In this document: one piece after another, positions 50,651 to 59,413 of the stretch
Numbering within the stretch: the stretch's first letter is position 1
Layout of the letters: each line of letters starts with the position of its first letter
Assembly: GCA_944321295.1 (NCBI GenBank)
Contig: CALUKU010000011.1
Span: forward strand, 1-64,000
Source of the DNA: an uncultured Prevotella sp.
Lineage (GTDB): Bacteria; Bacteroidota; Bacteroidia; Bacteroidales; Bacteroidaceae
Direction of reading: 5' to 3'
DNA length: 64,000 bases
The notes under the pieces: model-generated
Told to the model about the DNA's origin: nothing
Database searches by the model: none
The model's input: the letters and a program-made list of their open reading frames with translations, nothing else
Position numbers and translations under genes: made by a program

Positions 50651-51938
50651 CAGTGCTTTCAGGGTCGCCCTTGGTGTACAAAGGCTCTTCAACGGACTTT
50701 ATTTCAATCCCCATGAAGTCAAGCACGCGCCTGTTTGCATTGTCAATGTTCGACCAATCCTTTTTTATGTATATGTCGGTAACGCGCATCGTCTCGTCAA
50801 CATGGTTGAGCGCGGTGTGTACGGTGTACTTGTCTATGCCAACGTCATTGATTGCTATCGTTGCCCATGTATGCCGGGCGGCGTAGAACTCCAAATCGTC
50901 AATGCCCACAATCCTGCCTATGTCTTTCAGCCCCTTGTTTATGGCCGCGCTGAAAGCGTCCGTTCCCTTGTACATCTTATAAAACCTGAAAAGCCTTTTT
51001 CCTGTAGGGTCGCGGTATTTCTCGATAAGCGGAACAGCCTCCGGCTCTACCTTGACGGACATAAGGGCGTTGTCCTCGCGCCTGTTCCTTGTCTTGGTGC
51101 GCATATAGGTAATACGTCCGTCCTTATAGTCAACGCACGAATACAAGTCAGCCACGTTCATGCCGATAAGGAAGAACGACAACAGGAACAAGTCTTTGGC
51201 GAAATTGAAGCGGTTGTTGCCATAATGCCATACCGTCTTATAGTCCAGCGCGGCAATGGCACGCATCTGCCCGGCTGTTATGGCACGTTTCCTAACGGGC
51301 GGCAGTTTTGGCAGCTCGATGTGCGAGAAAGGCGAATTTGGTATGCGTATTATCCCGGCGTCTTCGTCGTTGAACTCCCTTTTTGCCATGTTGTGTATGG
51401 CTCTTAACCTTTTAAGATAGTTGTTCGGCGCGTAGCCGACCGACACGTTGGGCTGTTCCGTTATCCACTTGGCCCAGTCTTTGAGGAATTGTGCAGTAAC
51501 TTCCTTTATGCTCAACGTGTCACGGCCAAGGAACTTGACAAGGTTGTCGAAAGCCACCTTGTACGACATGGCATTTCCCCTGTGCCCCTTTTCCATCATT
51601 TCCTTTACCGCCTTGCGCCCGTATTCGATAATGTCGAGGTCAAACCTTTCGCCCTTTTCCTGAATGATGTAGTCAAGCACCTGTTCAACGGTCATGTCTT
51701 CAATGCCCTCACCGAGCCTGTCGCACACATTCCTGTACTTGCGTATCAGTCCGTCAGTCAGGTCTATATACTTTTGGTTTTTCAGTTTTAAGGTAGTCCG
51801 CGTAAGGTCGTCCTTTGTCGCATACCACGGCGTTGCGATGTATTTCTTACGTCCTTTGTGGGTAAGCCTAATCTTGATGTTGTACGTGCCGTCCTTTTTC
51901 TTTTGGTGGGCATAAACCTCCGCCTTGAATGTCACCAT
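50628..51938 (-). CDS. Tyrosine recombinase integrase
   Basis: 436 aa of the Bacteroidetes phage-integrase type: N-terminal arm-binding-like domain, SAM-like core-binding domain (~100-200), catalytic domain with RHTWAT (FYAARHTWAT), ALNHVDETMRVTDIY (catalytic tyrosine in VTDIYI). The usual box-I arginine position reads FLIGMNVADL, without arginine. Starts 108 bp from the tRNA, so the attachment site is to its upstream side. Confidence 0.93.
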   Translation of the reverse strand: MVTFKAEVYAHQKKKDGTYNIKIRLTHKGRKKYIATPWYATKDDLTRTTLKLKNQKYIDLTDGLIRKYRNVCDRLGEGIEDMTVEQVLDYIIQEKGERFDLDIIEYGRKAVKEMMEKGHRGNAMSYKVAFDNLVKFLGRDTLSIKEVTAQFLKDWAKWITEQPNVSVGYAPNNYLKRLRAIHNMAKREFNDEDAGIIRIPNSPFSHIELPKLPPVRKRAITAGQMRAIAALDYKTVWHYGNNRFNFAKDLFLLSFFLIGMNVADLYSCVDYKDGRITYMRTKTRNRREDNALMSVKVEPEAVPLIEKYRDPTGKRLFRFYKMYKGTDAFSAAINKGLKDIGRIVGIDDLEFYAARHTWATIAINDVGIDKYTVHTALNHVDETMRVTDIYIKKDWSNIDNANRRVLDFMGIEIKSVEEPLYTKGDPESTVLLKQKT

Positions 51939-51940
51939 GC

Positions 51941-51999
51941 TTTTTGTGGAATATTTGTAGAAGTTTTGCCGTCAAAATTACGCATTTTTTGCGGAATAT
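51941..51999. repeat. Direct repeats between integrase and tRNA
   Basis: TTTTTGTGGAATAT (51941-51954) and TTTTTTGCGGAATAT (51985-51999), 44 bases apart. Position between int start and the attachment site fits integrase arm-type sites. Speculative. Confidence 0.45.
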
Positions 52000-52045
52000 G
52001 AAAAAGAAAGCATTACTTTTGCACCCGTAATGCGAGGCTGACTTG

Positions 52046-52117
52046 TACCCCCGATGGGAATCGAACCCATATCGTAGGTTTAGGAAACCTATGTTCTATC
52101 CGTTGAACTACAGGGGC
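52046..52117 (-). tRNA. tRNA-Arg (anticodon CCU)
   Basis: 72 bases with acceptor GCCCCTG/CGGGGGT (G1-U72 wobble), D-arm GTTC/GAAC, anticodon loop TTCCTAA giving anticodon CCU, T-arm with GGTTCGATTCC. Its 3' end faces the integrase. Different in sequence from the broken tRNA at 52209-52247. Confidence 0.92.
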
Positions 52118-52208
52118 TTACGCCGTTTTACTGAATAAAAGGGCTGACGTTATCCAACCCGTTGAAGCATATCCGGCATTGCCGCGTTCGGTCTGTTATC
52201 CCATAATA

Positions 52209-52247
52209 TTTAGGAGAGACTTGTTCTATCCATTGAACTATGAGACC
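52209..52247 (-). pseudogene. Broken 5' half of a second tRNA-Arg (CCU)
   Basis: GGTCTCA, TA, D-arm GTTC/GAAC, anticodon stem AGTCT and loop CTCCTAA, that is tRNA positions 1-38, then the match to a tRNA stops (ATATTATGGG...). The expected partner 3' half is absent. Cut point coincides with the anticodon loop, a common tyrosine-recombinase crossover place. Confidence 0.8.
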
Positions 52248-52267
52248 CCGCAGTGTGTTTGCGGGTG

Positions 52268-52299
52268 CAAAGGTAGTCAGATTATGTGTTAAAACCAAA
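52268..52299 (-). promoter_or_regulatory. tRNA promoter (minus strand)
   Basis: TTTG (52299-52296), 20 bases, TACCTTTG (52275-52268). About 20 bases upstream of the broken tRNA; transcripts would run through it into the intact tRNA. Confidence 0.82.
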
Positions 52300-52363
52300 T
52301 TATTTGTGAAAAAACATATAATCGGTTAAACTTTTTAGGATTAACTCAATCAAATGTGATGTT

Positions 52364-54844
52364 ATGAAGAAATTAGTTGTTTTATGCCTGATGGCCGTGT
52401 GCGCGGCGCTTTGCCACGCACAGGGCAACGTTAAGGGCGACATAATAGACACTTCTACGGGCGAGGCGTTGCCCTTTGTCAACGTAGCGGTGTACAACCG
52501 CACGACGGGAGAGTTTGTAAAGGGAGCTGTGTCAGACGCCGAGGGCGCCTTCAACGTTACGGGCTTGCCTTACGGGCAGTACATGCTGAAGCTGAGCTAC
52601 ATAGGCTACACCACGGTGACGGGCGAGTTCGCCCTGACCGAGCGGCGGCGCCACGCCAACATGAAGACGATGAGCATGAGCGAAGACAGCCAGACGCTGG
52701 AGGAGGTTACGGTGACGGCGCAGCGGCCGAGCATGAGGCTCGAGGTTGACCGCAAGTCGTTCGACGTGTCGCAGGACATCAGCAACGCCGGCGGGGCGGC
52801 CAGCGACGTGCTTGAGAACATACCGTCAGTGGAGGTCGACACCGACGGCAACATATCGCTGCGCGGCAACACGAGCGTGGAGGTGTGGATAAACGGCAAG
52901 GCCAGCGGACTGACCAGCGACAACCGCGCCGAGATACTGCAGCAGATTCCATCGGAGAGCATAGACCGCATAGAGGTGATTGACAATCCCTCGGCCAAGT
53001 TCAGCGCCGAGGGCAGCGCCGGCATTATCAACATCGTGCTGAAGAAGAACCGCACGGCGGGCTATTACGGCTCGGCGCAGGCCGGCGGCAACACTAACGG
53101 CAGCGCCAACGCCAGCGGCAACGTCAACTTCAACTACGGCCGCTGGGACGGCTACGTCAACATAGGCTACCGCCACCGCGCCAGCGAGGGCGGATCGTAC
53201 AGCTACCAGGAGTACTTGAACACCAACCAGTACCAGACTTACGAAACGGAGAACGACCGCAGGGGCGACAACCTGTTCACCCGCGCCGGACTTACGTTTA
53301 ACGCCACCGACAAGGACGCCCTGTCGCTCAACGGCATGATGATGCTCGGCAGCCGCAAGAACGGCGGCGTGACGCCCTACCGCTACGGCACCATCGGTGC
53401 GGCGGAGGACACTTACGTCATGCTGCGCAACTCGTCGGGCGACAACAAGATGCGCATGTTCTACGGCGAGTTCAACTACCGCCACAACTTCACCGACAGA
53501 CATTACCTTGACTTCACCGTTGACTACCATAACTGGCACATGGACCAGAACAACGTCTACCAGGACAGCACGACCTACGTTGACGGCTCCGTGCCGACGG
53601 AATATGACTACCAGTTCCGCCCGATGTACTCGCGCAACCACTCGTGGGAGGTGAAGCTCGACTACGAGAACCCCATAACCGACGACATCATGCTGCAGGC
53701 GGGCTACCAGGCCAACTTCGACCGCGATAACTCGCCGCAGGAGAGCTACATCGACGAAACGTCGTGGGAGGGCGCGAACCAGGTGGAGGAGAAGGACTTC
53801 TACAACCGCTTCATCTACAACCAGGACCTGCACGCGCTGTACGCCACGGCCACGATGAAGTTCGGACGGCTGGGCGTGATGGCCGGCCTGAGGGGCGAAT
53901 ACTGGCGGGTGAACACGTCGAGCTACGACTATGAGCAGGAGCACGACCCGGCTAAGCGTGACCCGGCGTTCAAGAAGGACTTCTTCCAGCTGTTCCCCAG
54001 CGTGTTCATGTCTTACCAGATTGACGAGACGCAGCAGCTGCAGCTCAACTACACGCGCCGCCTGCGCCGTCCGCGCGGCCACCAGCTGAACAGCTTCCGC
54101 AACACGCGCGACGCCTCGATGACGTCGTTCGGTAATCCCGAGCTGACGCCCGAGTACAGCAACTCGTTCTCGCTGAACTACCTGAAGACCTGGGAGCAGC
54201 ACTCAATGCTCCTGAGCGCCTACTACCGCCCCACGTCAGACGTCATTCAGCGCATCAACTACCAGAGCAGCACGGACAACATGATGTACTCTACGTTCAT
54301 GAACGTTGCGAAGAGCCTTAGCACGGGCGTTGAGCTGGTGCTGAAGAACCAGATATGCCGCATACTCAACCTGACGACTACGGCCAACGCTTATTACTAC
54401 AAGCTGAACGGCTTCACCTACGACATCGACGGGCAGACCATAACCGGCGAGGGCAACGACAACTTCACGTGGAACGCACGCATGCAGGCCTCGCTCATGC
54501 TGCCTTACGACATATCGGTGCAGCTGACGGGCCGCTACCGCTCGCGACAGGTCATCACGCAGGGTTACCGCAAGGCCAACTTCAGCATGAACCTGGGCGT
54601 GCGCAAGACGTTCCTCGACCGCAAGCTGACGCTGGCCGTCAACTGCCGCGACCTGTTGAACTCGCGCAAGTTCGAGAACTTCACCAGTTCTGACACCTTC
54701 ACCCGCCACCAGAAAAACTGGGGCAGCGGACGCTCCGTCAACATGACGCTGACTTACAGCTTCGGCAACATGAAAGCCAAAGCGCCCAAGAAGCGTCCCG
54801 CAAACAGCGCCGAGATGGGCGGCGGCGAAGAGGAAATGCTTTGA
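52364..54844 (+). CDS. TonB-dependent-receptor-like outer membrane protein
   Basis: 826 aa. Signal peptide MKKLVVLCLMAVCAALCHAQ. CarboxypepD_reg-like domain (GNVKGDIIDTSTGEALPFVNVAVYN ... YGQYMLKLSYIGYT). Plug domain (EEVTVTAQRP, DVLENIPSVEVDTDGNISLRGNTSVEVWINGK, IPSESIDRIEVIDNPSAKFSAEGSAGIINIVLKK). Beta-barrel of the OMP_b-brl_3 type to the end. First host gene beyond the prophage. No SusD partner follows. Substrate unknown. Confidence 0.92.
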   Translation: MKKLVVLCLMAVCAALCHAQGNVKGDIIDTSTGEALPFVNVAVYNRTTGEFVKGAVSDAEGAFNVTGLPYGQYMLKLSYIGYTTVTGEFALTERRRHANMKTMSMSEDSQTLEEVTVTAQRPSMRLEVDRKSFDVSQDISNAGGAASDVLENIPSVEVDTDGNISLRGNTSVEVWINGKASGLTSDNRAEILQQIPSESIDRIEVIDNPSAKFSAEGSAGIINIVLKKNRTAGYYGSAQAGGNTNGSANASGNVNFNYGRWDGYVNIGYRHRASEGGSYSYQEYLNTNQYQTYETENDRRGDNLFTRAGLTFNATDKDALSLNGMMMLGSRKNGGVTPYRYGTIGAAEDTYVMLRNSSGDNKMRMFYGEFNYRHNFTDRHYLDFTVDYHNWHMDQNNVYQDSTTYVDGSVPTEYDYQFRPMYSRNHSWEVKLDYENPITDDIMLQAGYQANFDRDNSPQESYIDETSWEGANQVEEKDFYNRFIYNQDLHALYATATMKFGRLGVMAGLRGEYWRVNTSSYDYEQEHDPAKRDPAFKKDFFQLFPSVFMSYQIDETQQLQLNYTRRLRRPRGHQLNSFRNTRDASMTSFGNPELTPEYSNSFSLNYLKTWEQHSMLLSAYYRPTSDVIQRINYQSSTDNMMYSTFMNVAKSLSTGVELVLKNQICRILNLTTTANAYYYKLNGFTYDIDGQTITGEGNDNFTWNARMQASLMLPYDISVQLTGRYRSRQVITQGYRKANFSMNLGVRKTFLDRKLTLAVNCRDLLNSRKFENFTSSDTFTRHQKNWGSGRSVNMTLTYSFGNMKAKAPKKRPANSAEMGGGEEEML

Positions 54845-54918
54845 TTGAAGGTGAGAAGGTGAGGAAGTGAAAAGGTGAGGAAGTGAGAAGATGGGAAAGT
54901 GAGAAAAACTTAAGCATT

Positions 54919-55701
54919 ATGAGAATTTCTATAATAGGAGCGGGCGCTATGGGCGGCGCCTTGGCACGTGGCTTCGCCAAGGCGGGACTCTGCCCCGCCG
55001 GGCACATCACGCTGGCGGCGCCCCACGAAAGTACGCTCGGGCGCTTCGCCGAGGCGGGTTTTGCAACAACTACTGACAATAAGGCGGCCGTTGCCGGGGC
55101 CGACGTAGTGATAGTGGCCGTTAAGCCTTGGTTGGTGGGCGGCGTAATTGACGAGGTACGCCCGGCGCTCGACTGCGGCCGACAGACTGTTGTGTCGGTG
55201 GCCGCCGGCGTGAGCGGCGACGAGCTTAAGGCAATGTTGTCGGCAGACGGCGGCGACATGCCCGCCACGTTCATCGCCATACCTAACACGGCGGTGGCCA
55301 TGGGCTGCTCGATGACGTTCATCACGCCCGTAAGCGGCGGCGAAGAGGCCGCCGGCAAGGTTGAGGCCATATTCAACGCCGTAGGCTCAACGCTCGTCGT
55401 CGACGAGCGGCTGCTCGCCGCGGGCACCAAGCTGGCGTCGTGTGGCATTGCTTACGCCATGCGTTACGTCAGGGCGTCAACTGAAGGCGGCGTAGAGCTG
55501 GGCTTCAAGGCCGACGCGGCGCGCGACATAGTGCTGCAGACCGTCAAGGGGGCGGTGGCCCTGCTGCAGGAGAGCGGCGCCCATCCGGAGGCTGAGATTG
55601 ACAAGGTTACCACACCGGGCGGACTGACCATACGCGGACTTAACGCCATGGAGCGCGCCGGTTTCACTAACGCCGTGATACGCGGCCTAATGGGCGAATA
55701 A
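54919..55701 (+). CDS. proC: Pyrroline-5-carboxylate reductase
   Basis: 260 aa from ATG 54919. N-terminal Rossmann ISIIGAGAMGGALARGF; VVIVAVKPWLV; C-terminal signature EVDKVTTPGGLTIRGLNAMERAGF-type segment. Reduces P5C to proline. Located 3 kb from proB/proA, so all three proline genes are close. Preceded by a G/A-rich simple repeat (54845-54918). Confidence 0.95.
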   Translation: MRISIIGAGAMGGALARGFAKAGLCPAGHITLAAPHESTLGRFAEAGFATTTDNKAAVAGADVVIVAVKPWLVGGVIDEVRPALDCGRQTVVSVAAGVSGDELKAMLSADGGDMPATFIAIPNTAVAMGCSMTFITPVSGGEEAAGKVEAIFNAVGSTLVVDERLLAAGTKLASCGIAYAMRYVRASTEGGVELGFKADAARDIVLQTVKGAVALLQESGAHPEAEIDKVTTPGGLTIRGLNAMERAGFTNAVIRGLMGE

Positions 55702-55717
55702 CGCCCTGCCAAGCATA

Positions 55718-55749
55718 CGCGCCGACGACCGGGCGAGGCCGTCGGCGCG
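55718..55749 (+). terminator. GC-rich hairpin after proC
   Basis: Perfect 10-bp stem CGCGCCGACG/CGTCGGCGCG without a long T-run. Possible terminator of proC. Confidence 0.55.
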
Positions 55750-55810
55750 CGTGTTGTAAAGTAACGAAATGTATTATTTTCAGTAAAAATACTTATTTTT
55801 CTTCCTAAAA

Positions 55811-55842
55811 TTTCGTTTTTAAATATTAAATTACTACTTTTG
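55811..55842 (+). promoter_or_regulatory. Promoter of XRE-cupin regulator
   Basis: TTTC (55811-55814), 20 bases, TACTTTTG (55835-55842), in an A+T-rich stretch. Near-consensus. Confidence 0.65.
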
Positions 55843-55870
55843 TCGGAAAAATCACTAAAACAGTTTCTAA

Positions 55871-56425
55871 ATGGAAGATGCAATAAAACAAATCGGAGAA
55901 CGTCTGAAGGGACTGCGTGAGGTGCTTGACATTCCGGCACAAGAGGTGGCCGACCTCTGCGACATTACGCTTGAGGCATACCTGAAGGCCGAAAGCGGCG
56001 AGAGCGAATTGTCAATCAGTAGTCTTCAGAAAATTTCAAAAAAGTATGGCATAGCCCTCGACGTGCTGCTGTTCGGCGAAGAGCCGCACATGAGCTCGTA
56101 TTTCCTCACGCGCAAGGGACAGGGCCTCAGCGTAGAGCGCCGCAAGGCGTACAAGTACCAGAGCCTGGCGAGCGGCTTCCGCGGACGCACGGCCGACCCG
56201 TTCATCGTGATGGTAGAGCCTAAGCCCGACGACGTGCAGCTTGACAAGAACTCGCACCAGGGACAAGAGTTCCACCTCGTGATAGAAGGCAGTCTTGAGG
56301 AAACCATCGGCAAGAAGGTGCTCGTGCTAAACGAGGGCGACAGTATTTACTTTGACGCCTCACAGCCCCACTGCATGCGTGCGCTCGGAGGCAAGGCGGT
56401 AAAGTTTCTTGCAGTGATTTTATAA
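55871..56425 (+). CDS. XRE-cupin transcriptional regulator
   Basis: 184 aa. N-terminal HTH (IGERLKGLREVLDIPAQEVADLCDITLEAYLKAESGESELSISSLQKISKKYGI), C-terminal cupin (HQGQEFHLVIEGSLEETIGKKVLVLNEGDSIYFDASQPHCMRALG). Members commonly regulate the neighbouring acyl-CoA/acetyl-CoA synthetase gene, here the next gene. Confidence 0.9.
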   Translation: MEDAIKQIGERLKGLREVLDIPAQEVADLCDITLEAYLKAESGESELSISSLQKISKKYGIALDVLLFGEEPHMSSYFLTRKGQGLSVERRKAYKYQSLASGFRGRTADPFIVMVEPKPDDVQLDKNSHQGQEFHLVIEGSLEETIGKKVLVLNEGDSIYFDASQPHCMRALGGKAVKFLAVIL

Positions 56426-56552
56426 GGAAAAAGGAAGTAAAGGAGAGAAGGAATAAAGAAGCAAGGGAGTAGGTGTGATTGCTCCTGTTGGAGGAAGTTT
56501 TTTTTACTTGCTCCACGTCTTTCTTATTCCCAACAAAAAATAGGTATAAGCG

Positions 56553-58214
56553 ATGATAGAAAGATTTTTGACCCAAACAAGTTTTTCGTCGGTTGAGGAT
56601 TTCAAGCAGAACCTGCACATCAACGTGCCCGACAACTTCAACTTCGCCTACGACGTCGTTGACGCCTGGGCCGAAGAGAAGCCCGACAAGCTGGCGCTGT
56701 TGTGGACTGACGACGAGGATAACTGCATCCGTTTCACGTTCAAGGACATAAAGGAGCAGAGCGACCGCGCCGCGTCTTATTTCCAGACGCTCGGCATAGG
56801 CAAGGGCGACGTCGTCATGCTGATACTGAAGCGCCGCTATGAGTTCTGGCTGTCAATGCTCGCCCTGTGCAAGATTGGCGCCGTGGCCGTGCCGGCAACG
56901 CACATGCTCACCACACACGACATAGTTTACCGTAACAACATGGCCGACGTGAAGGCCATCATCTGCGTAGGCGACGATTACGTGATGACGCAGGTGAAAG
57001 GCTCGCTCGACCAAAGCCCCACGCTGAAGACGCTCGTCAGCATAGGCCCGGAGGTTTACGACGGTTTTCATGATTGGCACAAGGAGTGGAACGACGTGCC
57101 GCCGTTCAAGCGCCCCGAGCACGTCAACGACAACGACGACACCATGCTGATGTACTTCACCAGCGGCACCAGCGGCGAGCCGAAGATGGTAGCGCACGAC
57201 TTCGTCTATCCCCTCGGCCACATCACCACAGGTTACTTCTGGCACAACCTGCGCGAGGACAGCATCCACCTTACCGTGGCCGACACGGGCTGGGCCAAGG
57301 CTGCGTGGGGCAAGCTCTACGGCCAGTGGTTCGCCGGCGCGGCGGTGTTCGTCTTCGAGCACCAGAAGTTCACGGCCGAGAAGATAATGCGCAAGATAGA
57401 GCAATACCGCATAACGTCGTTCTGCGCCCCGCCTACGGTCTACCGCTTCATGATACACGAGGACTTCTCAAAGTACGACTTGTCCTCCCTGCGCTACTGC
57501 TGCACGGCCGGCGAGGCGCTCAACCCCGCCGTTTACGACCGTTTCTTCGAACTTACGGGCATACGCCTGATGGAGGGCTTCGGCCAGACAGAAACAACCA
57601 TGACGCTCGGCACAATGCCTTGGATGACGCCAAAGCCCGGCAGCATGGGCATGCCCAATCCGCAATACGACATCGACCTCGTGCGCCCCGACGGCACGCC
57701 CTGCGAGGACGGCGAGAAGGGCGAGATAGTAATCCACACCGAGAACGGCAAGCCCATCGGCCTTTTCAAGGGCTACTACCGCGACCCCGAGCGGAATCGC
57801 CAGGTGTGGCACGACGGCCTTTACCACACGGGCGACGTGGCCTGGCGCGACGAGGACGGTTATTACTGGTTTGAGGGCCGCACCGACGACGTCATCAAGA
57901 GCAGCGGCTACCGCATAGGCCCGTTCGAGGTGGAGAGCGCGCTGATGACCCACCCGGCCGTAGTGGAGTGCGCCATAACTGGCGTGCCCGATGACATACG
58001 AGGCATGGTGGTTAAGGCCACCGTTGTGCTCGGCAACGACTGGAAGGACAAGGCCGGCGACGACCTCGTGAAGGAACTGCAAAACCACGTAAAGCGTGAA
58101 ACCGCGCCTTACAAGTATCCGCGAATAATCGAGTTCGTCGACGAGCTGCCCAAGACCATCAGCGGCAAGATACGCCGCGTGGAAATCCGCGAGAAAGACA
58201 GAAAGAAGAATTAA
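56553..58214 (+). CDS. Acyl-CoA/acetyl-CoA synthetase family protein
   Basis: 553 aa of the ANL superfamily: P-loop MLMYFTSGTSGEPKMVAHD, motif YRFMIHEDF, GEALNP, MEGFGQTETTMTLG, hinge YHTGDVAWRDEDGYYWFEGRTDDVIKSSGYRIGPFEVE, and catalytic lysine in PKTISGKIRR. Activates a carboxylic acid (acetate to medium chain) to its CoA ester via an acyl-adenylate. The chain length specificity cannot be read from the sequence. Confidence 0.93.
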   Translation: MIERFLTQTSFSSVEDFKQNLHINVPDNFNFAYDVVDAWAEEKPDKLALLWTDDEDNCIRFTFKDIKEQSDRAASYFQTLGIGKGDVVMLILKRRYEFWLSMLALCKIGAVAVPATHMLTTHDIVYRNNMADVKAIICVGDDYVMTQVKGSLDQSPTLKTLVSIGPEVYDGFHDWHKEWNDVPPFKRPEHVNDNDDTMLMYFTSGTSGEPKMVAHDFVYPLGHITTGYFWHNLREDSIHLTVADTGWAKAAWGKLYGQWFAGAAVFVFEHQKFTAEKIMRKIEQYRITSFCAPPTVYRFMIHEDFSKYDLSSLRYCCTAGEALNPAVYDRFFELTGIRLMEGFGQTETTMTLGTMPWMTPKPGSMGMPNPQYDIDLVRPDGTPCEDGEKGEIVIHTENGKPIGLFKGYYRDPERNRQVWHDGLYHTGDVAWRDEDGYYWFEGRTDDVIKSSGYRIGPFEVESALMTHPAVVECAITGVPDDIRGMVVKATVVLGNDWKDKAGDDLVKELQNHVKRETAPYKYPRIIEFVDELPKTISGKIRRVEIREKDRKKN

Positions 58215-58305
58215 AAATGAATAATTAAGTATCGTCCTCTTCCGCCCCGGCGTATTAGGCTCATTCGGCCCATCGGGCTTATCCTTCCTATTAACCCCTA
58301 CGAAA

Positions 58306-59379
58306 ATGCCTGAAAGAATAGTTATTAAGGCGGGCAGCAACGTGCTCACCCGCGACGACGGCAAGCTCGACATCACCCGCATGTCGGCCTTGGTTGACCA
58401 GATTGCGTGGCTCCGCGGCCGCGGCTGTGAGGTCATCCTTGTGTCGAGCGGCGCCGTGGCGTGCGGTCGGGGACTTGTCAAGCCCTCGCGCAAACTCGAC
58501 AGCGTGGGGCAGAGGCAGCTCTATTCGGCCGTGGGGCAGGCTAAGCTGATGAACCTTTATTACGACCTCTTCCGCGACTACGGCATACCCGTTGGCCAGG
58601 TGCTCACGATGAAGGAGAACTTCGCCTCGCGCCGCGACTACCTCAACCAGCGCGCCTGCATGGCCGTAATGCTCGACAACGGCGTCATACCGATAGTCAA
58701 CGAGAACGACACCGTCAGCATAACCGAGCTGATGTTCACCGACAACGACGAGTTGGCGGGACTCATAGCGTCAATGATGGACGCCTCGGCGCTCGTCATC
58801 CTTAGCAACGTCGACGGCATTTACGACGGCCCGCCCGCCGACCCCTCGTCAAGGCTCATCGCCCGCGTGGAGCGCGGCGCCGACCCCTCACGCTACGTCA
58901 GCCGTGCGAAGAGCGGCTTCGGCCGCGGCGGCATGTCGACGAAGTGCAAGATAGCACGCATGGTGGCCGACGAGGGAATACGTGTAATCATAGCCGACGG
59001 CCGGCGCCCCGACGTGCTCATAGACCTCATGACGCGCCCCGGTGACACGCCCCACACCGAGTTTGTGGCGGCCGAAAAACCTGTGTCCGACGTCAAGAAG
59101 TGGATTGCCCACAGCGGCAGCTTCGCCAAGGGCGCCGTCACGGTAAGCCGTGCGGCGGCCGAAGCCCTGCGCGGCGGCGAGGCCGCCAGCCTGCTGCCCG
59201 TAGGCGTGACGGCCGTAGAGGGCGACTTCTGCGAGGGCGACATAATAAGCATTGTCGGCGAAGGCGGCGTCCGCATAGCCATTGGGCGCGCCTCGTGCGG
59301 CAGTGCCGAGGCGCGCGCCGCCATGGGCTGCCACGGCGGCCGCCCCGTGGTGCATTACGATTATATGTACATGGAATGA
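58306..59379 (+). CDS. proB: Glutamate 5-kinase
   Basis: 357 aa. Amino-acid kinase domain: VIKAGSNVLTRDDGKLD, VILVSSGAVACGRGL, VGQAKLMNLYYDLF, VNENDTVS, FTDNDELAGLIASMMDASALVILSNVDGIY, GMSTKCKIARMVADEG; C-terminal PUA domain (~275-357). First step of proline synthesis. The gap to proA is 34 bp: probable operon. Confidence 0.96.
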   Translation: MPERIVIKAGSNVLTRDDGKLDITRMSALVDQIAWLRGRGCEVILVSSGAVACGRGLVKPSRKLDSVGQRQLYSAVGQAKLMNLYYDLFRDYGIPVGQVLTMKENFASRRDYLNQRACMAVMLDNGVIPIVNENDTVSITELMFTDNDELAGLIASMMDASALVILSNVDGIYDGPPADPSSRLIARVERGADPSRYVSRAKSGFGRGGMSTKCKIARMVADEGIRVIIADGRRPDVLIDLMTRPGDTPHTEFVAAEKPVSDVKKWIAHSGSFAKGAVTVSRAAAEALRGGEAASLLPVGVTAVEGDFCEGDIISIVGEGGVRIAIGRASCGSAEARAAMGCHGGRPVVHYDYMYME

Positions 59380-59413
59380 CGCCCCGCTGCACCCTTAACT
59401 TACTATCAGCCAT

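Noticed and set aside
51988-52021. Plus-strand promoter TTTG-N22-TACTTTTG between integrase and tRNA
   Set aside because: Boxes are present, but it would transcribe the tRNA in antisense and no gene follows for 340 bases; listed here only.
52126-52140. Copy of the island palindrome (TTTTACTGAATAAAA) beside the tRNA
   Set aside because: 14 of 15 bases match but there are no promoter boxes around it; could be chance in an A+T-rich stretch.
52826-54202. Long minus-strand open frame (458 codons) opposite the outer-membrane receptor
   Set aside because: High-GC shadow of the receptor gene: reads Val/Ala/Arg-rich without domains or a ribosome binding site.
57468-58493. Minus-strand open frame opposite the acyl-CoA synthetase
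   Set aside because: Same reason; lies across a real, well-conserved gene and runs into the intergenic space.
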